Assembly (NCBI RefSeq): GCF_023065955.2
Contig: NW_026622808.1
Coordinates: forward strand, 40,932,475-40,996,474
Length of the DNA: 64,000 bases
Reading direction: 5' to 3'
Source: Ursus arctos
Lineage: Eukaryota; Chordata; Mammalia; Carnivora; Ursidae
The notes below the pieces were generated by a model. The model was given only the letters and a program-made list of their open reading frames with translations, did no database searches and was not told the DNA's origin. Each line of letters starts with the position of its first letter. Positions within the stretch are counted from its first letter, which is position 1. The translations under genes and the position numbers were made by a program. Shown here piece after piece: positions 43,955-55,964 of this stretch.

Positions 43955-45479
43955 CTAACTGGTATTTACTGAGATTAAATCTGGCGTTGATATTTTTATG
44001 TAGCAAAATGATATGATAGCATGATGTGACAACCTTTACTTTATACTTGAATTTTGCAGCACAAAATTGTAGACTTTATCAATGTCCTCAAAGGTCTCTC
44101 TTGATCATTTGACATTCCTACTGTTCTCTTCTGGTATCCCTCTTCTGTCACCATGCTTGTAAGCCTTTTCTTCTATTGTTAACAGGTCTAGCTTTGCTTG
44201 ATCTTCATTTGTCAATAGATGGAGACTGTCATTAACTTTATGAAGTGTCGACTCTTACGCAGTATATGTCATTTTGTGAGCAACATGTTTGCTGTCTGGG
44301 TTTCCCTGAACGTAGCCCAATTACTGTGTCATAATGTTGTGAGCCTTTAGTGTTAAGTGGTCCTTGTTTCTGCAAGAATGACTAGCATCCTATTTCCTAA
44401 GCTTCTGTTATAAAAGAATCCACATAGCACTTAAAAAACACTCAGTTCCTGTGGGAACATTTTTTTCATGATAAAAATAGATATATGGTAAAGCCTGAAT
44501 TCTTGCAATATGTAAAAACTGTGTGTTCCTGGCTTCTAGGCCATAAAGAGTATGTTTCCACTTTGTTAGCTGCTCTTTGTTCTTACCTTTTTTCTTTATA
44601 CTTCCATAGTTTTCTCTAGAAAATCAAAATTTCAAAATATACAAGACCTAAGGCTAAGATATTGGAGTCATTTTAAAGATAAATAATGGATAATTAAATG
44701 AGACAGTATACATAAGTGTACTTTTAGAAGTATCCAAAATTAATGACTCAGGTAAATTCGGTTTTAATATATAACAGTATCAGCTCTAATGGCTAAGTTC
44801 ATTATAATAATCAGTATATAAATTTCCTAGTAATATGACAAGTACTTGGAAGTACATCTCATAAATTATTACTGAAATGGTAGATAACTAACTTATTCAT
44901 TTTTACATTTGTTTTAGAAAAGGATTTTTATCATATTTCTAAGTAGCTTGCAGCTATGTAGGTAAGTTCTGTTCATTTCTTCACTTTATCAGCTCTCAGA
45001 ATGGCAGTTATATTCTATAATGTTCCCAACATATTTGCTTTTCTAATCCATATAAACTACATCTCATGCGTAATCATTAGGTCATAATCATAGTGAAACT
45101 TAGGTGATAGTTGGGGACATCACTGTTTAATTGTGATAGTTATTATTTTCATGGTATTCTTACATGGGTGTTCCATCAACAGCTCTGGTCTGAGAAGGCT
45201 CAGTTGGACCTTTTATATTACCCGTTTTCTCTCCTTGAGGGTGCTCTTTCAGTATAATGACACCCTGATTTTTGCAGATGTTTAGACCAAACATTTCTAA
45301 GTCATCTTCCATTTGTTCTTCTGCTGTTCCCACCCCTCTTCCTCCCCCTTCCCCCAGTCCTCCATCTGATCCTGAAGTCGTCTGATCCTGTTGCTTTTTA
45401 CCAGAAGGGGAACAGGAAGGAACATGTCTGACAGGGAGCTATGGAGAGGCAAGGCAATGCGCCATGTGGACAGGATACA
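43955..45479. other. Unassigned AT-rich sequence, about 1.5 kb, repeat-poor
   Basis: No recognisable repeat or gene. Composition is even and AT-rich, so parts could be conserved non-coding DNA, but no outstanding motif cluster was seen. Confidence 0.4.
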
Positions 45480-46100
45480 GAATGAGTCCTGGGGGAGAGC
45501 AGTGGTGGGAGATGAACAGGTTGAGGAAGACCATGTAATACCTTGAAGGTCTTGCTTAGGAATTTGGATTTTATCCTTTACTCAGAGGGAGGTCACTGGT
45601 AAACAACCACAACCACCACCACCACAACAGGAAAATGCAGGATTGGAGATTGGCATAGTATGTGCATGAAAAGAAGGCAAGGGAGTTTCAGGTGCACATA
45701 AAAGAGGGACTGACAGGAAAACAAGGAACATAGGCTCATCAGGGAAGAAAGTAAAACTGCTGGTAGAGGGGATGGGCCATACTGGGAGAGAAAGTAGTGA
45801 TGCCAGAGAGTAGTTTAGAAAGAATGAAGAAGCAGGTCAAGCAGAAGATGTAAGGTGGTGGTCAGAGGGAAATTTTAGAGTTGAAGGTTTGAGAACAGTA
45901 TGATCCTGGGAGTCAATTATTTAAGGCCCACAGTGAATACCATTGAAATAGATGAGGGGCAAGACACTGGGAGGCTAAGGGCTTTGGTGTTACGAGGGCT
46001 ATTGATATTGCATGAAAGGATGGCAGTATTCAGAGTGAAAAGGAAATTTTCAACATTTGGACAAGGATGAAGTGGATGTTGGTGGATGCTGGGAATGGGG
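45480..46100 (-). mobile_element. L2 LINE internal/3' region, antisense
   Basis: Reverse L2 style: agaccatgtaataccttgaa, ggatttt, atcctttactcagagggagg, and later purine-rich segments ending near gtggatgctgggaatggggc. Diverged and probably discontinuous. An (ACC)n-like patch lies at about 45608-45628. Confidence 0.6.
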
Positions 46101-46111
46101 CAAGGCAGAAC

Positions 46112-46342
46112 AGCTTATTGTTTAAGAGCACTGGCTGGGTTTGAATCCTGGCCCCACCACTTTCTGATCATGTGGACCTGGAAAAGTTAGGTCTGTACCT
46201 TTGTTTCTTCATCTGCAAAATAGGGATGATAACAATAATAACTGTTTCATGAGGTCATTATTAATATTACACAAGATAAAGCATTAAAGCACTCAGGAGA
46301 GTGCCAAGTTCACAGTGGGTGCCCAGGCAATATTAGCCATTA
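46112..46342 (+). mobile_element. MIR SINE, plus strand
   Basis: A well-preserved sense MIR: ttaagagcactggctgggtt, tgaatcctggccccaccact, tctgatcatgtggacctgg, tttcttcatctgcaaaatag, then gagtgccaagttcacagtgg. It spans almost the whole MIR. Confidence 0.92.
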
Positions 46343-47107
46343 TAACTTAGAGGTAGAGTAGTAAAAGTTGTTTTTAGCCTTGGAAGGGGGCAGGAGAATA
46401 TTGGATCTCCCTCTTGATGAGGGCAGGAAAAGAAGTGCCTGGGAGAAAAATATATAAACTCACAAGAAAGAAACCCATCTTCATGTACAGTAAACATTAT
46501 TGAGAATCTACGGTAGCTTCTTGGCAATGGACTAAGCTTCCAGAGTGTACAGGGGAAAGACAGCTGTCCCGAGGATCTGACTCGTGGCCAGGACTATGTA
46601 AGACATTGGTGAGAGAGATAGAGGGTTGGGATATAGACATAAGAGTCAGAGGGCTACTTAACTTTGGAATTACAAATGCAATTCTGGAGAGAAGTGGTGG
46701 GTAGTAGTATGTTTGCAAGTTCCCATTCTCTGGTGTAGACAGTAGATGTGGTTATGACCACTGTGGTTGGCCTATAAGAATCTCAAACTGGAGGTTTATT
46801 AGAGTGCATTTTAGTTGAGTGTTCTGAGAAATCAGAAGATGCCATGGGGGACCAGCTCATTTAAGCAGATAGGACAGATTCAAATGTAAAATATTGTATT
46901 CCCTTTGGTCTTGGAAATTGCCCTGAAAAACTTAATTCTACCTATATCTTAAATCTCATTTCATTTTGCTTTGGATTATTGAGTTCTGTCTATAGCTTAT
47001 CTTTTGGATGTAACCCACTTTGTCTTCCTGGTTGTAATTCTTGCCGCTTTGGGGAATAATTTGACTACCCTTCCTTAAGACACAGCAGTCTCAGACTACT
47101 TTGGGTA
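46343..47107. other. Unassigned sequence
   Basis: No gene or repeat recognised; the first 300 bp may include a degraded antisense L2 fragment. Confidence 0.35.
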
Positions 47108-47590
47108 ACCCCCTATCTTAGACTGGGTTCATTGGAAACAGACTTACCGATGAAAAGTTAGGTACAGAAAGTTTATTGGAAAGTGCTCTCAGGAGATATG
47201 CCTGTAAGGAGGCAAGAAAGGCAGGATAGGCAGGAAGAGAAGCTGATATGCAGTGCGGTTGCAGCTGAGGCCTCAACCAATCCTACAGGGGCCCTAGAGC
47301 TGAGAGATAGCCTTTCAGAGTTGTCCCACTTGAGGCCAAGGAACCTGATCTTTATATCCCAGCACTGGCCAGTCATTGATTGTGGACTGGTCCCCAGGAG
47401 TGGCCATAAACTTGGGTGAGGTAGTTCCCTGAGGCTGAGGGACTATCCCAGTGAGGGAAGCATCTTGGAGTCTTTATTAGCTGACATGTTCTGCTGATGA
47501 GGAATGGATGTGTTGGCCCTGGAAAGCAGCCCGGGGTGGAGCACCACAGTATCTACTATACCCTCTTTCCACCATCTTCTTTTATACCTT
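47108..47590 (-). mobile_element. LTR-like element, antisense, unresolved
   Basis: The plus strand begins tatcttagactgggttcatt followed by ggaaacagac, the reverse of the aacccagtctaag-type terminus of ERVL-like LTRs. It continues gtacagaaagtttattgg and caggataggcaggaagagaa. Overlapping 67-78 codon frames have no domain. The family name is uncertain. Confidence 0.55.
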
Positions 47591-49148
47591 CCAGCTGGCC
47601 TGAGTTTCTTTAAAGTGTTGGGGTGAGATGGGAGACGAGGAAAGAGAAAGGTAGTCAAACAGGGAAGGTAGGGGAAGGCTGAAATCTTATTTTACATCCT
47701 TCACAATTTTTCCTGGGGACACCCACAAGAGGCAAGGCCAAATACATCACAGAGAACCAAGGCTAGTGTAACAAATGTGGAAGTTACCCCCATGGGCCAT
47801 GCAAGAAAGAAGGTTTGTATATTTATACCACTCTCTCTATTCTTAGCTGCACACTACAGACCATCGTTAATATCTATGAGGTCATCGTTGCATTTGGCAA
47901 CATTACTGTGGAATTACAAAGAAATTGGTCTACATATCACATAGCTGCTAACAACAAGGAGAATGAGCTTTCAGTGATTATTGAAAAGTTCAGGGACTAA
48001 TTATGACAAAACTACTGCCTTCTCTGGAGAAGTTACCCTTACAGAAGAAAGAGGAGTGAATCTTCCCACTAGGAACATTTTTTATAAGATAAGAGCTTGG
48101 CTACATATTAAATTAAAGGTAATATAGAAAGTTTTAAACTCTGAGAGGCTAAAATAATGGCAGTTCTGTTTTAATATATGGAGTTTTGGGATGCCTGATA
48201 AAAAAGTACCATCTGGGCTGCACCAGAGCTGTAAAATTAATATCCACTGACCTGTTTGAAATATGCTCTTGTGAGTGATTGTGTCTCCGGCAGGTTATTT
48301 GGCTTTTCTTAGCACCAAAAATGTGCATCTTCCACCATAGGGATGGAAAGATCTCCTTTTAGGGGCAATTATTTGAATTATTTCCCCACGATCCCAGAGA
48401 ATTTTTGATCCCCTGACCACCAGGAGGCCACTTTTGATACTTCCAATGTCAGAAGCAAAAGTCATGGAACACTCCTCCCTCTTCATTCACTGGGAAAATT
48501 TCTAAATGATGACAATTCTCTTATTCCCTGGAAGAAAATAAAAGAATATGGAAGACATGTTAGAAAGAAACTTCAGATATATCCCTTTTCATTAAAATGT
48601 GAATTTCACTCTAAATGTGCTCATTTCCTAAGTTGTAAATTATAGTCAGAAAAAAATAAATAAATACAACTTGGCTATTCCCAAGTTTATGAAATCACAT
48701 AGACATAGTCTTTCCTGATGAAAAATTCCCTGCTCAACAACCAGTTTGCCACTAATGATAATAAGGTCATCCAAGTGCACAGCTGTTGGGTTTCCATGGT
48801 ACGCACAGTGACTGATTAAAATTACCCAGCAAAACCATGGAAGTGGGCTGTTAATACTGGTTGGAAAGTTGTGCATAGAATGAAGCCTTAGGCATTGATG
48901 GGAACTGGTAAGTCAGCCTGCCATTAATTAGCAAGGGAAACCTCTCCTGTTTTAAATAATTTATATCTGCATCCAAAAGTAGGTAATAGAAAGAGTATAA
49001 CAATGAGGAAGCATTACTGCTTTCCAGGAGGACTTCTCCAAACACAATTTACCAGCGTAACTGTACCTGGGTTTGAACACAGTTCACCCTGTGACAAAGC
49101 TCACCCTAAACAATTGACCCTTCTGATGAAATTATTTAATATATTAAG
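47591..49148. other. Unassigned sequence, about 1.5 kb
   Basis: No repeat recognised. A 61-codon frame at 47815-48000 has no domain. Confidence 0.4.
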
Positions 49149-49194
49149 ATGTTAAACTAGTTAATCTAGTTAATATGTTAAACTAGTTAATCTA
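49149..49194. repeat. Two-copy 20-bp repeat with HNF1-like core
   Basis: The 20-mer atgttaaactagttaatcta occurs exactly at 49149-49168 and 49175-49194 (26-bp period). Each copy contains gttaaactagttaat, close to the HNF1 palindrome GTTAATNATTAAC. Confidence 0.85.
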
Positions 49195-49329
49195 CTAACC
49201 TAGGTATAAAAAGAATGTGGTGCTTTCATATCTTTGTTGGGCAAACAGCATCAGACATTTTTTGTTGTTTATTCTGTACTTTTAGGGAAAAGAAATATAT
49301 CCTTAACTTAGATCCTAGACCATTCCTTT

Positions 49330-50240
49330 TCATGTATTTGGCTTAAATGGCTGACAAAGCCATCGAAATAAGTGCCATTTTATTAAATGGGAAAAGTGTA
49401 GATTAATTCCATTCATATAAATAATAAATTCTCTGAACATATAAAATATTTCTGAAGCTGCATTAATGCACATTTGCATTTCTCTTTAATATGAAACAGC
49501 TGTTGTATTTTTCATTTTATGGCATTTTAAAGAGAAGGAAAAGATTGGGAACCAACATGAATCACAGGTCCCCACTACATTTTGTTAAAGACAATATCAC
49601 ATTAATTCCCATTGCTACTGAGTCTGATGGAGAACAGAAACTTGCTTCATTTTTAAAACCCTGAAAGTTAACATAGAAACTTTAATGTAAGCATTTAAAT
49701 TATCAGCTTGGAATGAGAAAGTGAGTCAGCTCTGATATGCATCAGCTGAACTGCACCACTCTGGATTTGGGAGCTGGAAAGGTATAGAATTTACTTACAT
49801 AAATCAAATCATGCTGATGAAAGGTAGCCATGTAAATCCCCATTTCTCACCTGGCATTCTCATTTGGATAGAAGAATTGATTCTTTTAGGAGTGGAATAA
49901 GCTGCCTTCCTTCTTTTGCTAACATGGTTTCTTTACAATTATGCAAACTAAATTTCAGTCACCTTCCTTATCATGGCCTTGGGAAATAAAAATCAGGCTG
50001 GTTAAATTTGGCTGATGTTTTTCATTATAGTTTGATAACCTACATTCCACATACAATAAGCAAACTTAGATTTTTTTTCCTGACATCCTGAGCTGAAAAT
50101 CAAATTAATTTTTAGTCACCCTGGACTTGTGACTTCCTATTTTCAATAGGATTCTGAGTGCACACTCTAAACGGACACTTTTGTTTTCCTTTCTGTCTTC
50201 TTTCTCCCATGATTTTATACTTTGGCATTACGGCCTCATG
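49330..50240. other. Candidate conserved non-coding element
   Basis: About 900 bp with no recognisable repeat. It has an atttgcat octamer (49472-49479), several TAAT cores, cagctg E-boxes and tatgcatcagctgaactg near 49736. It is one of the largest repeat-free, motif-rich blocks in the window. Conservation is untested. Confidence 0.42.
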
Positions 50241-50242
50241 GA

Positions 50243-50268
50243 AAACAAAAACAAAAACAAAAACAAAC
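50243..50268. repeat. (AAAAC)n short tandem repeat
   Basis: About five aaaac units. Confidence 0.85.
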
Positions 50269-50289
50269 CCCACTGTATTTTAGAGTCAA

Positions 50290-50495
50290 GTATATGTAGG
50301 GCAGGATTTTGACTCTGCTTCTTGTCTGCTGTGTGAATTTGGTAAGTTAAGTGAACATTCTGAACTTTAGGATCTCTGTTAAATGAGAATATTTAATTGT
50401 TGCCTCCCAAGATTTTTATGAGGGTTGAAGGAAATAATATGAGTAAAAATACTCACCCCATTGCCTAGAACCCAGTAGGACAGATGGTGGCTTTC
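50290..50495 (+). mobile_element. MIR SINE, plus strand
   Basis: Sense MIR: gattttgactctgcttcttg, tctgctgtgtgaatttggta, gttaaatgagaatatttaat, then cccattgcctagaacccagt. Confidence 0.75.
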
Positions 50496-51184
50496 CCTGT
50501 CCCTCTCTCTTTTGTCTCTTTTCCTCTCACTTCTAGCTCAAAAGGGACAGCAGCTGGGAGGTTGTCAAGGACTCTCTCAGCTGCAGCCTGAGTGTCTCCC
50601 ATCGTGTGTCAAGTAGCATAAGAAAGCCTCCTGCAGATGACAGAAGTCACTGTAACTGTATATATGACAACATCTCTATTTGTGTAGAAATTTCAGCCCC
50701 AGGCTCAGCATGACACATCATTTCCTAAAGGCAAATCACAAAAGGCTGCCTGAAGGCATGGAGAATCCCAAAATTCTCTAGGAATATTTGAGAGTAGGGC
50801 ACTGTCTCAGACTTGGGGTAGACAGAATCTGTGAGTTCCTTTCAGGGCTCCCTTTTAGGGCTCCTGGAAAGTCCTTTGACTGGAAGTGAAATAAGGGAGC
50901 AGAAATCTACCACACCAGGGTATGGCCATGGTCAAGACCAGACAATTCAGAGTTACCAAAATCAAGAATACATGCCAGGATTCAATGGCTAGCAATATAA
51001 TATTTTATTCTTAAAAACAACTCTACAATGCAGGAGAACTCCACATTTAATCACCTTGTTTCGTACAACTCTTACCCTGTGAATATTATTTATCTGGTTT
51101 TATAAGTAAGGAAAGAGAAGCTCATTGAGACAAACCAGTACCAAAACCTTAGTCTTTCTGTAGCAGCAGGTAGTGGTGTGTGGA
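50496..51184. other. Unassigned sequence
   Basis: No gene recognised. The block near 51000-51140 might be a degraded antisense MIR but is too diverged to call. Confidence 0.35.
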
Positions 51185-51365
51185 ATGTGCACATGTGGAC
51201 TTGAGAATCTGACACCTTGGCTCAAACCCTAGTCTTGGCACTTCCTTGCTGAGTCTCCACAGGCACTTTATTGAACTTGCTTGACTTTCAATTTTCTTAT
51301 GTGAGAAATAGGAAAAACTACTGCGTTACTCTGAAGATTCAATAAGATAATAGTCTAGTTGTTCA
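51185..51365 (+). mobile_element. MIR SINE, plus strand
   Basis: Sense MIR: tggctcaaaccctagtcttg, gcacttccttgctgagtctc, cttatgtgagaaataggaaa, then ctctgaagattcaataagat. Confidence 0.7.
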
Positions 51366-52290
51366 ATCACAAGCCTAAGAATCTTTCTTTTCTCCCACTC
51401 TTCTTTCCTCTTTCTCATGCAACTCCCAAACCTCTCTTCTTCTAGCCTTTCTCATTTCAGCAAAGGGTACCCCATCCACCCATTAACTATTCAGGCCAAT
51501 AACTTAGATGTCATCCTCGATTCCTCTCTTTTCCCTATTGTCCTCACCACCCTTCGGTCCAATCCACAAGCCTCTCAGCTCTGCCTCCAAAATACTCCAC
51601 AAGTCTGTCCACACATCTCCATTTATGCTTTCATACACATGGTCCCTAACTGGGCGACTGCTTCTGCATATGCCCCTTACAGTCTTTCTCCCACATTACA
51701 GCTGAAGTGACCTTTTAGAAATGTAAATTGTTTCATACGACCCTAGTGCTTAAAATCTTCCAATGGCTTCCTCCTGCACGTAGACTAGAAAGAATCTAAA
51801 CAAACTGCCTGCATGGCTCCTGCTTGCCAGTCTGAATGTACCTTAACTCTTGTTTCCCACACCCCTGCCACACTGGTCATCCCAGGGCTTTTGAACATGC
51901 TGCTCCTTCTGTTTGGAATATTTTCTCTCATCTTTTAGATTTTGGAATCCAAAAGCAAAGCTCAATATATGATCTCAGAGAGGCCTTTAGGCTTCCTGTC
52001 TAAAGTAGATCTGTTGGAAGCACTCTATTACATTATTACCCTCCACCTTCCCCCCCCCCATTATTTATAGCACTTAACATCACCCTTCATTATTTGTTTG
52101 TGTGCTTGTTTGATGGTTTATTGTTATTTGTCCCTGTCGTCTAAAACATACTGTAAGGGGTTAGGGGCTTACCTTGATAATCAGTGAATAGTTCTGGGGC
52201 AGAGAAGGCACTCAATAGATATCTGTTGAATTAATTAATGAATTAATGAATGAAGGAAGGAATGAAGGAATGAAAGAATGAATGATTGAA
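51366..52290 (+). mobile_element. L2 LINE 3' region, plus strand
   Basis: A long sense L2: aacttagatgtcatcctcga, atcttccaatggcttcctcc, ccctgccacactggtcatcc, atgctgctccttctgtttgg, then tatttatagcacttaacatc. It ends ggcactcaatagatatctgt and gttgaattaatt. A variable (ATGA)n/(AAGG)n tail covers 52225-52290. Frames of up to 97 codons here are not a gene. Confidence 0.93.
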
Positions 52291-52394
52291 TGAAAACAGT
52301 ACAGCATATGCAGCAAATAATAAATGCTATATTTTCTTCCTTTACTGAAAGCAGAGGCTGGAAGTGGTTTCAAAATAAAGCAGAAAATAAGGAG

Positions 52395-52615
52395 GTGGCT
52401 GGGACACAGTATTGCATAATGAAAAGAAAACAGGATTTGGAATCAGACTGGCCAGGGTTTCAGCTTTTCCTCCTAAGCCTCAGTTCCTTTGTTTGTTAAA
52501 TGGGAATAATGATATCCATGCTACATAGAGTTGTAAGAATGAAATGAAATGACTTACAAAATGCTTAGTACCAAGGCTTCTGTCAATTCTAAATAAATGG
52601 TTATTTCTATCATCA
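52395..52615 (+). mobile_element. MIR SINE, plus strand
   Basis: Sense MIR: ggatttggaatcagactggc, cagggtttcagcttttcctc, ctaagcctcagttcctttgt, gttaaatgggaataatgata, then tgcttagtaccaaggcttct. Confidence 0.82.
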
Positions 52616-53424
52616 CTGAGACCTTGACAATTTGGTAAAGGTGAATTTTGTTGATTCACAAATACTTCCTTTTTCTCTATCTCCTTTCAGAGTTGAGCTT
52701 GCTCAACTTGAGCGTTAAGCTTGTGTTGGTTTAAGAGTTTGCAGGGTAGAGATAATTGCAAAACAAAGGAACAATCAGACAAATTTCCTGTGATTTTTTT
52801 CTGTAACCTTTTAGTTGATCCACATCATTTATGGTTTATTTATCTGGATGTCAAGGGACTCAAATACGAATAATCTTAATTTTATGTAATCGGTGCTATA
52901 TTGACATATTGCGCAAAAGTAGTCAATTCTCACAAATGAGTCTTCTCAGCTGAATCAGATCAGATGCCCTTCAATCATATAAGATACTGATAATTGTGGG
53001 GAAAAAATGATTTGACTGAAAAGTATGGTTGACTCCATACTCATTTATAAAAGTGGTTCAAAGTACAGCAAGTTTATATGATTTGTTCCAGGTCATCTTG
53101 TATGTGCATGGTATTAAAAAGGTGTGAGTCCACAGACTCATGGAGTAGTGGTGAATCAAAGGGCAAATGTTCCCAATATTACCTCAGGATCAAAGCCTGT
53201 CATTCCTGGGCTGATGGCTATTGGTTCCTGCTCTCTGGTTTTGCTCTCTGTGAGGCAAATCAGCAAAACTATGACTGAGTAGTACCTTAAAAGTAATATC
53301 CTTTGTGCGTCAACCAGTCAAATTATTGGCAATTCCATATTGTTGGATGGAAGGGACTAAAGGCCCCAAAGATAAAAACTCTAACTCATTTTATATGAAG
53401 TCTTTTGAAAAGTAATATTTCTTT
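52616..53424. other. Unassigned sequence
   Basis: No repeat or gene recognised. The segment tgacatattgcgcaaaagta near 52900-52919 retains CpGs in an AT-rich setting and may be part of a small conserved element. Confidence 0.35.
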
Positions 53425-53562
53425 TGGGAGAAAATGTTCCTGTCTTCCTTATTCATTTCCCTCTACCTGGAGTGTCCTTTCCTGGTCTACCTCTGAATCT
53501 CTGAACTCTGCTCAGTTCCTAATCCCTGCTAATTTCTCTATGACGACTTTCTCTCTGTTGTA
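53425..53562 (+). mobile_element. L2 3' region, plus strand, part 1
   Basis: The phrases tattcatttccctctacctg, gagtgtcctttcctggtcta and tgctcagttcctaatccctg fit sense L2. It is interrupted by a MITE and resumes near 54045. Confidence 0.65.
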
Positions 53563-53740
53563 CGATATCGTAGCCACTAAGCATATGTGACTAATTAAAA
53601 TTAAATAAAATTAGAAATTCATCTTGTTCACACTGGCCACATTTCAAGGGCTTGATAGCTGTATATGGCTAGTGGCTATTCTACTGGACAGCACTGATAA
53701 CACATTGTAGAGAGTTCTGTTGGATAGCACTATTCCAAGC
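53563..53740. mobile_element. MER3-like hAT MITE
   Basis: Internal inverted pattern: gtagccactaagcatatgtg on the left against tggctagtggctattctact and ggacagcactg on the right, with an aattaaaattaaataaaatt centre. This matches the small Charlie-type MITE I recall as MER3. Confidence 0.7.
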
Positions 53741-54044
53741 ACTACAGGTGAACATGCAGTAGTCTCAACTTTCTCTGTCTTCCTGTAGAACCTTCCTGTT
53801 CCTTTTTAGAGCATGTCACTTTCTACCTTGATTGGTTTTATCAGGGACTGTTTTCAAATGATGCTATGCAGAGTTCAAGGTGATTCAGGATCCCCCAATA
53901 GCACAGCAGGAGATGCTAAATCATCTGGAACCCAGGACTTTGACCTTCCACTTCAACTAGAAGATATATAGATGTATATTGTCTGTTTTAACTGGTGGAG
54001 TTCTACATGAGATTACTTTTGCTAAAAGTTTGAAAATAACTGCT
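53741..54044. other. Unassigned sequence inside the L2 interval
   Basis: About 300 bp of unrecognised sequence between the MITE and the L2 terminus. Confidence 0.3.
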
Positions 54045-54185
54045 CTCTTTACTCCTATTATATTTTCTGCTCAGACCCCTTGAGAACAGAATTTACTTCT
54101 GATTTACTTTTTCATCTCTATAGTACCTGGTCCAAGGGGTTGCCATAGTAGACACTTAGAGATTTCTGGTTGGTTGAATGAATGA
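54045..54185 (+). mobile_element. L2 3' terminus, plus strand
   Basis: The phrases cagaccccttgagaacagaa, tttttcatctctatagtacc and gtagacacttagagatttct followed by ggttggttgaatgaatgagg are the standard L2 3' end. Confidence 0.8.
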
Positions 54186-55105
54186 GGAAAACCCTAGAGA
54201 CTTGTCTAATGCAGCTCCATTCCATAGACTCTACAGTACAATTACTGAAACTTGTTTGCAATTAGATCCCTGGCCAGTCAGGGAGAAGATGATTTTCCCA
54301 ACATCCTTATCACTGTCATTGTTAGCAAAAATGTAGTTGATGGCATTTAATGCTCCATCAATTACTTTCTCTTCTAACAATTATTTGTGTTTTGATTTAC
54401 AGTTTGATTTACCTTTTCTGATCTGTTTGCACCTCTTAACAACCTTCCATTCATCCAGTTCTCCCTCTAGGGAGTTTAACCAGATTGGCCAATTAACACT
54501 TCCTTTTTAACAAATTGATAAATATTTCAGTCTACTCAAGTATGGAGGACACCTTGTAGTGATGAGATAAATCAGGACTTACCTATAGGTTTTTTTTAAC
54601 CTAGAGAGAGTACATCACTTGAAGCAATTACAACAATAATAATAATGCATACACATATACATATTTCATGGTTATATATCCACTGGGAGCTTTGATTTCT
54701 CCTTGGAGTCAAGGACTGGGGGATCATGAGATCTCTCAATTTGCTTAGATGGGTTCTGTTGTTTAATAATTGTAACATATGATGAATGTTAGTGCAAAAA
54801 GGGTTTAGTCAAAATGTATGATGTCTAACATCTGTTTCCACGCCTTCACCATAAGATCACTAGAATTATATGGTATTATCATACATTCTAAAAGAGAATT
54901 TATCATTTTTCCATTCCAGATGGTTCTGGCCTCTCTGCTAATTAGCTATTCAGATAAATTGGGTGACAATTCTAAGAAAGCACAATTCATATATTAAAGT
55001 GTTGGTTTATTCTAAAGAATGAGTATCACATTTTACTCCTTAGCTCTTTATTTATGCAGTTACTTGCTATGTCTCTTAATGAATTACTGGGTTTGTTGAA
55101 ACACC
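54186..55105. other. Unassigned AT-rich sequence, about 0.9 kb
   Basis: No gene or repeat recognised; a short (AAT)n run lies near 54633-54645. Confidence 0.4.
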
Positions 55106-55120
55106 AAATTGTCTTTTTTT

Positions 55121-55313
55121 TTTTAAGATTTTATTTATTTATTTGACAGAGACAGAGACAGCCAGCAAGAGAGGGAACACAAGCAGGGGGAGTGGGAGAG
55201 GAAGAAGCAGGCTCATAGCGGAGGAGCCTGATGTGGGGCTCGATCCCATAACGCTGGGATCACACCCTGAGCTGAAGGCAGATGCTTAAAGACTGCGCCA
55301 CCTAGGCGCCCCT
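55121..55313 (-). mobile_element. Young SINEC, minus strand
   Basis: A near-full-length young Can-SINE: poly(T), AAGATTTTATTTATTTATTT, body, reversed head taggcgcccct. The target duplication aaattgtcttttttt is at 55106-55120 and 55314-55328. Confidence 0.95.
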
Positions 55314-55328
55314 AAATTGTCTTTTTTT

Positions 55329-55834
55329 AACTGAGGGACAATGAGTTGGCTTTTGATGCACTACTAATTTATAACTGTGCAGGTGATGGTCTCAGCATCA
55401 ATCTGTGATATTCCTTTATCAAGACTGATTCCAATGTAATATTTCAATTTAGTTTTCATGAAAGCATTCAATTTGCATTTAAAAAGCAGTCAGTATAGGA
55501 TAATAAAGTGGTGTCAACTGATCACTAATGAGCTGTTTCACTTGTATGACACTGCCCTTCTTACCATGAATTTTCTTGGACTGACATTCACTACTCTGGG
55601 TGCCAGTCAAGAAGACATGTGAAATGCCTGCTAGTGTCATACACCAAGGGATACTAAATTGGATGTACTGAATGGCTGTTTGACTATTTATTCCATCTAT
55701 GCCAATGTAACTGGGTATGTGGGAGACATAAAACTGAACCAGACACAATATATAACCTACTTGAGCAGTCATGAAAATAGCTAATAATAATACAAAGGAG
55801 GGAAATAAGTGCCCTCATGAAAGTCCAGATAAGC
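55329..55834. other. Unassigned sequence
   Basis: No repeat recognised. Minus-strand frames of 97 and 104 codons at 55479-55998 have no domain and run into flanking repeats. Confidence 0.35.
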
Positions 55835-55955
55835 TGTGACAGGAATGAGGAGAGCTTGTTTTCCCATGGAGGTTGGGAGGGCTTTACAGATGGCATGGCA
55901 TTAGAGCAAGACCTAAAGAATGAATTAGGTCTAAAGAGGGCAGAAGAACATTTTT
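55835..55955 (-). mobile_element. L2 fragment, antisense
   Basis: The phrases gagggctttacagatggcat and ggcattagagcaagacctaa followed by agaatgaattagg match a reverse L2 segment. Confidence 0.55.
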
Positions 55956-55964
55956 GAGAATGTA

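Noticed and set aside
52225..52290. ATGA/AAGG direct repeats as a possible array
   Set aside because: This is the variable tail typical of L2 3' ends, not a spaced repeat array; no CRISPR-like spacing occurs anywhere in the window.
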